Shown here in pieces: positions 6,636 to 9,916 of a DNA stretch of 9,916 nt. The position numbers were made by a program, and so were the translations under genes. Source of the stretch: Bacillota bacterium (GTDB lineage Bacteria; Bacillota_A; Clostridia; Peptostreptococcales; Anaerovoracaceae); the NCBI GenBank assembly GCA_017556895.1, contig JAFYLX010000117.1, positions 1 to 9,916 on the forward strand, read 5' to 3'. The notes below the pieces were generated by a model. It made no database searches and was not told the origin of the DNA. It saw only the letters and a program-made list of their open reading frames with translations. The stretch's first letter is position 1, and every line of letters begins with the position of its first letter.

Positions 6636-7205
6636 TTATTTGTTCTTATTCTTAATTTTACAAATCGTCTGTGTCATGCATCCCATCGGACAAAATACAC
6701 ACCAAGTTCTCGGTTTAAATATCACCATTACAATGATACCTAGAAGTGTAGATGTAAGCATTAAGCTATAAAATCCAAAACTGAATTTTGCAATCCAATC
6801 ACTAACTGCTCCTGCCGAATACGCCCATCCCCAAGGAACGTTGAATGTCCAAAACAGTTTAATAGCTTCCTGTAAACTGTTAGCCCCTGCACCAACAAGA
6901 TAAGTTTGGAAAATCATATTTCCGAACATTGTTAGGAAAAAGCAAAGGAATCCATAGCGGAACCATTTTGAGCTCATCCATTTTGGTGTAGCTCTATTTA
7001 ATGAAAGTTTACTTCCAAGTTTACCAAGAAGCTGACCTCTACCACAGAAGTTATTGCAGAAATATTTATTTCCGCCAAAGATTGCAAATCCCAGTGGCAC
7101 AAGGAAATCTATCATACCAAACCACGCGAATAATATATTGAAGAAGCCTAGGGAGAAATACACTATTGTCCAAATCCAAAGATAATCATACCATTTTTTC
7201 TTCAT
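6636..7205 (-). CDS. Membrane-anchored iron-sulfur electron-transfer protein (NapH/NosR-like)
   Basis: Integral membrane protein, 189 residues, resembling the 4Fe-4S membrane domain of the NapH, NosR and CcoG group. It has about four hydrophobic segments (roughly 8-28, 30-46, 83-105, 141-163) and two cysteine motifs: CNNFCGRG with C50 and C54, and CVFCPMGCMTQTIC with C169, C172, C176 and C182. In this family the clusters relay electrons across or at the membrane. Its start lies 3 bases after the ferredoxin stop, with the ribosome site (AGAGAGG, 7213-7219) inside the ferredoxin gene, indicating translational coupling. It is shorter than NosR and lacks its flavin-binding domain. Likely acts with the preceding ferredoxin; donor and acceptor are unknown. 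Confidence 0.82.
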   Translation of the reverse strand: MKKKWYDYLWIWTIVYFSLGFFNILFAWFGMIDFLVPLGFAIFGGNKYFCNNFCGRGQLLGKLGSKLSLNRATPKWMSSKWFRYGFLCFFLTMFGNMIFQTYLVGAGANSLQEAIKLFWTFNVPWGWAYSAGAVSDWIAKFSFGFYSLMLTSTLLGIIVMVIFKPRTWCVFCPMGCMTQTICKIKNKNK

Positions 7206-7208
7206 GCT

Positions 7209-7400
7209 CTACACCTCTCTTACCTCGATGCAGCCAGCCGGACAATTTTTTTCACATATTCTGCATCCTAAGCATTTTTCTTCATCCACTTCGGCGTAAC
7301 ATCCCTTTACGATTTCAATTACATGTTTTGGGCACGCTTTTGCGCACACTCCGCAGGCAACACATACATTTTTATCAACGAAAGCCTTCTTTTTAGCCAT
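7209..7400 (-). CDS. 2[4Fe-4S] ferredoxin
   Basis: Small bacterial-type ferredoxin of 63 residues carrying two CxxCxxCxxxCP motifs: C13, C16, C19, C23 (CVACGVCAKACP) and C43, C46, C49, C53 (CLGCRICEKNCP). Two further cysteines, C34 and C57, lie outside these motifs. It is a cytoplasmic one-electron carrier. GGGAGG at 7409-7414 gives a well-spaced ribosome site. It sits between the LUD protein gene (59 bases before it) and the membrane Fe-S gene (3 bases after it), so a shared electron path to or from the membrane is likely. Confidence 0.93.
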   Translation of the reverse strand: MAKKKAFVDKNVCVACGVCAKACPKHVIEIVKGCYAEVDEEKCLGCRICEKNCPAGCIEVREV

Positions 7401-7459
7401 TTATAATGCCTCCCACAATTTCATAATTTATATTGATCTATTATTTATCATCCCAGCTT

Positions 7460-8071
7460 TTAGTAGCCTAGGTCTTCTTCAATTAAAATCACTTCATATT
7501 CTGCGCCAACGGGCTTATCCCATAACACGGAAAGGTTTCTACAAATACGTTCAGTACTATTGCAGTCATAACATTTTTCGCCACTAACAGCACAAGGTGT
7601 TTTTCTATTTAATCTCTTGGCATTTAGAGGTGCTGCAATGTTGCGTGCTCTATACAAAGCAGCATCATAGTCTTTAGCCAGTTTATTACCGCCTATGACT
7701 AAATAAACTTTTTCCGGCCCATAAGAAATCGCCGCAACACGGTTTCCAGTATTATCGATATTAACGATTACTCCATCTTCTGAAATCCCATTCACTGAAC
7801 TAATATATACATCAGCCCTAGCAGCAGCCGTTCTAGCCTCTGCCACGGTCATATTTTCCGGTTTATATTCGTGAGAATACACGGTATTATGCTTAGAAAG
7901 TATTTCAAATAAATTCATCTCACGAATTGTAACAGAACCCCCAAAACCCACAGTTCTACCATCTATCTGACTATCTAAATATTCTGCCGCTGCTTCTTTC
8001 TTGTCGAATACAGCCACCTTATAGCCTTTCTCTTCTAGGTTATATTTTAAAGTTTTAAAATCATATGCCAT
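7460..8071 (-). CDS. LUD-domain protein (LutC/YkgG-related, DUF162)
   Basis: Cytoplasmic protein of about 203 residues with the LUD (lactate-utilization) fold. Motifs are VGFGGSVTIREM (41-52), the GVIVNIDNTGN segment (100-110), and ISYGPEKVYLVIGGNKL (115-131). The C-terminal part carries four cysteines, C160, C167, C170 and C177 (CxxxxxxCxxCxxxxxxC), suggesting a metal or iron-sulfur site as in clostridial stand-alone LUD proteins. It has no partner resembling LutA or LutB here, so lactate oxidation is not implied. Starts: GAGG at 8080-8083 suits ATG at 8069-8071 or the adjacent ATG at 8072-8074. A GTG at 8075-8077 is too close to the ribosome site. It leads the operon LUD, ferredoxin, membrane Fe-S protein, behind leader copy B. 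Substrate unknown. Confidence 0.85.
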   Translation of the reverse strand: MAYDFKTLKYNLEEKGYKVAVFDKKEAAAEYLDSQIDGRTVGFGGSVTIREMNLFEILSKHNTVYSHEYKPENMTVAEARTAAARADVYISSVNGISEDGVIVNIDNTGNRVAAISYGPEKVYLVIGGNKLAKDYDAALYRARNIAAPLNAKRLNRKTPCAVSGEKCYDCNSTERICRNLSVLWDKPVGAEYEVILIEEDLGY

Positions 8072-8129
8072 CATCACTACCTCATAATATGAGAATATCT
8101 TTGCTTGCCATGCAAGTGTTTTTGTGTAG

Positions 8130-8135
8130 ATTATA
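8130..8135 (-). promoter_or_regulatory. Possible second promoter downstream of leader terminator B
   Basis: TATAAT on the minus strand preceded by TGG, an extended -10, placed 17 bases after the terminator T-run and about 60 bases before the LUD start. No convincing -35 is present. If active it would give basal LUD operon expression independent of the attenuator. Copy A lacks an equivalent at this place. Confidence 0.4.
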
Positions 8136-8151
8136 CCATATTATTAGAAAT

Positions 8152-8190
8152 AAAAAACCCGTTCGAAATATCTTCACTACTTCGAACGGG
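8152..8190 (-). terminator. Leader terminator, copy B
   Basis: Perfect 10-bp stem CCCGTTCGAA (8158-8167) with TTCGAACGGG (8181-8190), 13-nt loop, and six Ts on the minus strand. It is identical to copy A except for a two-base change in the loop. Confidence 0.88.
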
Positions 8191-8192
8191 TC

Positions 8193-8228
8193 TTATCTAG
8201 GTTCTTTCAAACACATTACAGGCACCAT
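8193..8228 (-). CDS. Putative leader peptide, copy B (MVPVMCLKEPR)
   Basis: Eleven codons with ATG 8226-8228 and TAA 8193-8195, stop 2 nt before the terminator stem, exactly as in copy A. The only coding difference is AAG to AGA at codon 11, a conservative Lys/Arg change produced by two adjacent base changes. This keeps the frame and is consistent with, though not proof of, translation. As in copy A, the ribosome site is poor. Confidence 0.5.
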   Translation of the reverse strand: MVPVMCLKEPR

Positions 8229-8305
8229 CTCTTTCTTCAAAATTTGTTCTTCTATATCAGCTTAAGTTTTCTTCGGTCTGTACCTCTCTTTCTTAAGTTG
8301 TTTTC

Positions 8306-8334
8306 ACTTTACCACTTTATTCGAATAAAGTCAA
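8306..8334 (-). promoter_or_regulatory. Promoter with perfect 18-bp operator palindrome, copy B
   Basis: -35 TTGACT (8329-8334), 17-bp spacer, -10 TAAAGT (8306-8311) preceded by TGG. ACTTTATTCGAATAAAGT (8314-8331) is a perfect 18-bp palindrome that fills the spacer and overlaps half of the -35. A protein bound there would block RNA polymerase, or a MerR-like factor could distort the spacer, although 17 bp is already optimal and favors repression. Confidence 0.82.
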
Positions 8335-8358
8335 GTGCTTTTGAAAAATTTCTTCCAT

Positions 8359-8580
8359 TTATTTTTTCATCTGTAAAATCTTTATTTCAATTTCTTTTAT
8401 GATACGTTCAAACTCTTCATCTGCTTTTCCGGTAGGATCCTCAAGCCCCCAATCACCATCGAAAGGCCTTCCGACATAAGGACAAGTTACATTACATCCC
8501 ATTGAAATTGCGATATCAGGCGTAGGAATATCCGAAGTTAATTTAAAATACTGAGTTTCTTCCATGTCAATACCATACAA
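8359..8580 (-). pseudogene. Arsenate reductase C-terminal remnant (thioredoxin-linked ArsC type)
   Basis: About 73 residues matching the second half of clostridial low-molecular-weight-phosphatase-like ArsC: YGIDMEETQYFKL, DIPTPDIAISMGCNVTCPYV, then DWGLEDPTGKADEEFERIIKEIE. Full-length family members run about 130 residues. The N-terminal half with the CX5R phosphate loop and catalytic cysteine is missing. The frame reaches a stop codon a few codons upstream and starts only at TTG without a ribosome site. The remaining MGCNVTC cysteines alone cannot reduce arsenate in this fold. Interpretation: a truncated pseudogene, with the break near 8580. It lies directly upstream of the promoter of leader B, so the insertion or deletion that broke arsC may also have placed this module. 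A short authentic protein is less likely. Confidence 0.75.
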
Positions 8581-8611
8581 ATTAACTGGTTATCCAATTG
8601 GAAATTTACAT
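8581..8611. other. Breakpoint region upstream of the arsC remnant
   Basis: A short A/T-rich spacer containing CCAATTGG. It does not encode the missing ArsC N-terminus in the matching frame: an in-frame stop occurs seven codons into it. No repeat or target-site duplication is evident to explain the truncation. Confidence 0.4.
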
Positions 8612-8824
8612 TTATTTCTTTTTGTATTCAAATAAGCGATATAGCTTTTTCGAGAGATTACCTGCATAAAGTTTTGCAAAAAGCAATCTTTCAAATCCCC
8701 TTAATTCGTTTATGTATTTTTGAGGTATCATTGTATGCTCTTTTACAAACGCCAGTTTCTCACATTGATAAGCATCCACCAAAAGCATCAGGTTCTCAAA
8801 GTGATTGCACAGACTATTTGTCAA
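8612..8824 (-). CDS. Unrecognized short ORF, possibly a gene fragment
   Basis: Seventy codons, with a TTG start at 8822-8824 and no clear ribosome site, preceded by an in-frame stop three codons upstream. The product is mostly helical and basic at the C-terminus (NLSKKLYRLFEYKKK) and lacks a membrane segment or known motif. I do not recognize it. It lies between the truncated arsC and a probable short transcript, both marks of decayed or mobile DNA, so it may be the tail of a broken gene. An internal ATG at 8785-8787 could be the real start of something shorter. Confidence 0.25.
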   Translation of the reverse strand: MTNSLCNHFENLMLLVDAYQCEKLAFVKEHTMIPQKYINELRGFERLLFAKLYAGNLSKKLYRLFEYKKK

Positions 8825-8928
8825 CTTTAATTAGCTAGGTTACGATCTTTGATACTCTCAACTACCTCTTGTCATCGTTTCATCTCTTTGAAAATTCATA
8901 TTAGTTTTAACTCTACATAAATACTAAT

Positions 8929-8958
8929 ACAAAAAGCCCTAGCTATTTCTAGCCAAGG
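8929..8958 (-). terminator. Intrinsic terminator with GAAA tetraloop
   Basis: On the minus strand CCTTGGCTA, GAAA loop, TAGCTAGGG forms 9 pairs (two G-U), followed by CTTTTTGTATT. It ends transcripts coming from the XRE gene or from the promoter-like site at 9214-9219. Confidence 0.75.
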
Positions 8959-9207
8959 CAAGTCATTCTATTATTCAACTTTTACCAACAGGGAAACCAC
9001 TTCAGCCGTCCGCGGTTCCCAAAATACTTTGCATTTTGACCGCTGTGGCACGAGATGTACCGCTACTTCTCTGCGGCACTACTGTGCCTTGACAAGTAAG
9101 GTTACGGCTTCAACATGTGTCGGACTGTTGGAATTGCGGCTTTTAAATAACGTCGCATTAACGTAGTTGCAACTTTTTGAAGTTACAACTACCCTCGTTT
9201 TTGTGTC
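8931..9207 (-). ncRNA. Candidate short transcript (untranslated RNA or mobile-element relic)
   Basis: A TGG-TATAAT extended -10 at 9214-9219 and the strong terminator at 8929-8958 bound about 275 nt with no gene of normal structure. Near its 5' end a hairpin (9163-9175 with 9180-9192, 13 positions, one mismatch) is visible. The region is richer in GC than the neighboring genes. It contains two stop-terminated frames, described separately. The -35 is poor, so expression is uncertain. Confidence 0.4.
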
Positions 9208-9210
9208 TGC
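8971..9210 (-). pseudogene. Two related start-less peptide frames ending in (A/V)V(T/S)LLVK
   Basis: One frame is open from 9210 to a TAG at 9079-9081 (43 codons, ending SPTHVEAVTLLVKAQ) and then, in phase, to a TAA at 8971-8973 (35 codons, ending EPRTAEVVSLLVKVE). Neither has an ATG or ribosome site. The two ends share the pattern xEaVxLLVK but use different codons for the leucines (TTA CTT versus CTG TTG). That points to ancient duplication or amino-acid-level constraint. I have an uncertain memory of similar tails in gut-bacterial mobile DNA. Could also be a chance frame over a structured RNA. Confidence 0.35.
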
Positions 9211-9213
9211 TAT

Positions 9214-9219
9214 ATTATA
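9214..9219 (-). promoter_or_regulatory. Extended -10 promoter of the short transcript
   Basis: TATAAT on the minus strand with TGG before it. The 14-bp inverted repeat CAAATT-GG-AATTTG at 9244-9257 lies just upstream of where a -35 would be, at the end of the XRE gene. It could be a regulator site or part of the XRE transcript's 3' end. Confidence 0.45.
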
Positions 9220-9266
9220 CCATCTATTAATGTATTATCCCTGCAAATTGGAATTTGGCGAACTGT

Positions 9267-9692
9267 TCAATCATCAACAATTTCTTCCACATATTCTTCG
9301 TATGTGTCTGTATTTACTTCGTAGCTCTTAAATGCTGTGACACCCAAAGCAACCAAAAGCATCTGACCTGCGATAATAATCGCAAGGATGATACCAACCG
9401 CTTTCCATATTTTACGGCTACGGTTATTTTTTACAGCCAGCTGCTCGTTGATTCTGGAGAGTTGTTCTGCGATAACATCTGTATTATCGTTTTGCTGAAT
9501 AGGTGCACCCAGCAATTGGCTAACATCTGACTCAAGCACATCCGCTATTTTCTGAAGCATTTCTGCATCGGGAACGGAGAGTCCTTTTTCCCACTTTGAA
9601 ACAGTTTGCCGTACCACATTCAAGCGGTTGGCCAACTCTTCTTGTGTAAGGCCTTTGTTTTTGCGTAGGGCTTTCATATTTTCATTAAGCAT
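9267..9692 (-). CDS. XRE-family helix-turn-helix protein with one transmembrane helix
   Basis: DNA-binding protein of 141 residues. The N-terminal Cro/CI-type helix-turn-helix spans about 3-60 (LRKNKGLTQEELANRLNVV then RQTVSKWEKG, the recognition helix). A polar linker follows (62-96), then a hydrophobic membrane helix (about 97-120) and an acidic C-terminal tail (EEYVEEIVDD) expected outside the membrane. Such XRE-TM proteins are common in Firmicutes and often act as membrane-linked regulators of neighboring stress or resistance genes; the signal sensed is unknown. Start: AGGAGG at 9700-9705, seven bases from ATG 9690-9692. The frame continues to 9755, but the sequence there is the promoter, so the longer start is rejected. 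Its own promoter carries a symmetrical site, suggesting autoregulation. Confidence 0.88.
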   Translation of the reverse strand: MLNENMKALRKNKGLTQEELANRLNVVRQTVSKWEKGLSVPDAEMLQKIADVLESDVSQLLGAPIQQNDNTDVIAEQLSRINEQLAVKNNRSRKIWKAVGIILAIIIAGQMLLVALGVTAFKSYEVNTDTYEEYVEEIVDD

Positions 9693-9722
9693 AGTTGTGC
9701 CTCCTCTTTCTTGGATGCTTTC

Positions 9723-9757
9723 ATTTTGCCACAGAGGCACCGTTGCTGCAAGCAACG
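9723..9757 (-). promoter_or_regulatory. XRE gene promoter with 17-bp operator-like dyad
   Basis: -35 TTGCAG (9746-9751), 17-bp spacer, -10 CAAAAT (9723-9728) with TGG before it. The perfect dyad CGTTGCT-GCA-AGCAACG (9741-9757) overlaps the -35. This geometry suits repression by a small dimeric helix-turn-helix protein, most simply the XRE product itself. Confidence 0.6.
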
Positions 9758-9800
9758 CAAGTTAACATTGATATGTGTGGGTCAAATTCAAGTTTTTTTC

Positions 9801-9890
9801 ACTGGCGCTTACGGCGCCCAAGGCTCCCCTTGTCAGGGGTGAGCGAAGCGTAGCCGCCTCCGTGATGGAGGCGGCTGTTTTATCATTTAC
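9801..9890 (+). terminator. GC-rich hairpin cluster ending in a plus-oriented terminator
   Basis: Three successive hairpins: GGCGC/GCGCC (9804-9818), a CCCC/GGGG stem extended by GCT/AGC (9823-9844), and a perfect 10-bp stem AGCCGCCTCC/GGAGGCGGCT (9852-9861 with 9867-9876, 5-nt loop) followed by TGTTTTATCATTT. Only the last has a T-rich tail, and only on plus. No plus-strand gene precedes it here, so it may belong to an unseen element or be a relic. The rest of 9693-9916 holds the XRE promoter and no gene that I can see. Confidence 0.6.
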
Positions 9891-9916
9891 TTTTAAACTA
9901 CACCCAGAACTATTTG

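Larger units (their letters stand above)
8152..8299 (-). ncRNA. Attenuator-like 5' leader RNA, copy B (upstream of LUD operon)
   Basis: Same architecture as copy A: first block with CUUAAG stem (6 bp, both arms intact here) enclosing AAAGAGAGGUACAGACCGAAG, diverged linker, 44-nt identical block (8198-8241), 11-codon frame, terminator. Differences from copy A fall in the linker, the terminator loop and the last sense codon, while both arms of the terminator are invariant. That pattern suggests function for the conserved blocks. Confidence 0.72.
8152..8350 (-). repeat. Regulatory module repeat, copy B
   Basis: Partner of the module at 6438-6632, in the same orientation about 1.7 kb away. The homology starts at the terminator T-run and fades in the A/T-rich tract upstream of the -35. 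Confidence 0.85.

Noticed and set aside
6583..6771. Plus-strand open frame across promoter A and the membrane Fe-S gene
   Set aside because: It overlaps the promoter and is antisense to a gene with clear cysteine motifs.
7460..8071. Lactate oxidation (lutABC) operon
   Set aside because: Only a LUD-domain protein is present. No LutA-like cysteine-rich subunit or LutB-like fused iron-sulfur subunit is visible.
6438..8350. The duplicated modules as an insertion sequence or MITE
   Set aside because: They are same-orientation copies with promoter and terminator function, with no terminal inverted repeats or target duplications at the ends of homology.
9255..9530. Plus-strand open frame opposite the XRE gene
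   Set aside because: Antisense to a clear helix-turn-helix gene, no ribosome site or motif.
9693..9755. Upstream start extending the XRE protein by 21 residues
   Set aside because: The extra codons coincide with the promoter -10 and the ribosome site; the residues do not belong to the helix-turn-helix fold.

Overview
This 9.9 kb window comes from a low-GC Gram-positive anaerobe, most likely Clostridia and possibly a Lachnospiraceae gut commensal. The evidence is strong purine-rich Shine-Dalgarno sites, lipoprotein-type secretion, the clostridial flavor of the ArsC-like, LUD and PPOX proteins, and many TGn-TATAAT extended -10 promoters. Species is not resolved. Nearly all genes lie on the minus strand; one regulator is on plus.

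Region 1 (1-5902) is a sugar or polyol uptake and oxidation locus. A divergent region (4411-4738) separates a plus-strand ROK-family repressor from a minus-strand operon: RbsA-type double ATPase, RbsC-type permease, RbsB-type lipoprotein, then a zinc sorbitol/xylitol-type dehydrogenase that runs off the left edge. A strong terminator lies between the binding protein and the dehydrogenase, so dehydrogenase expression probably depends on read-through. The likely logic is that the ROK protein senses the sugar, the ABC importer brings it in, and the dehydrogenase oxidizes it. The substrate cannot be named from sequence.

Region 2 (5909-8358) is the most unusual part. Two nearly identical regulatory modules of about 190 bp (6438-6632 and 8152-8350, minus strand) each contain an A/T-rich upstream stretch, a promoter with an 18-bp palindrome in its spacer, a leader RNA of about 150 nt, an 11-codon open frame (MVPVMCLKEP followed by K or R), and an intrinsic terminator that starts 2 nt after the frame's stop codon. 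One module precedes a flavin-binding PPOX-family gene. The other precedes an operon of LUD-domain protein, 2[4Fe-4S] ferredoxin and NapH/NosR-like membrane iron-sulfur protein. The arrangement looks like translation-coupled attenuation of a small redox regulon. I do not recognize it as a described riboswitch or T-box.

Region 3 (8359-9916) looks like accessory or decayed DNA. It holds a C-terminal remnant of an arsenate reductase, an unrecognized short ORF, and a probable short untranslated or relic transcript (about 8931-9207) with two degenerate related peptide frames. After these come an XRE-type DNA-binding protein with one membrane helix and a self-overlapping operator-like dyad, then a GC-rich cluster of hairpins ending in a plus-oriented terminator. 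The composition and hairpins suggest the edge of a mobile element, but no integrase, transposase or defined end is visible.
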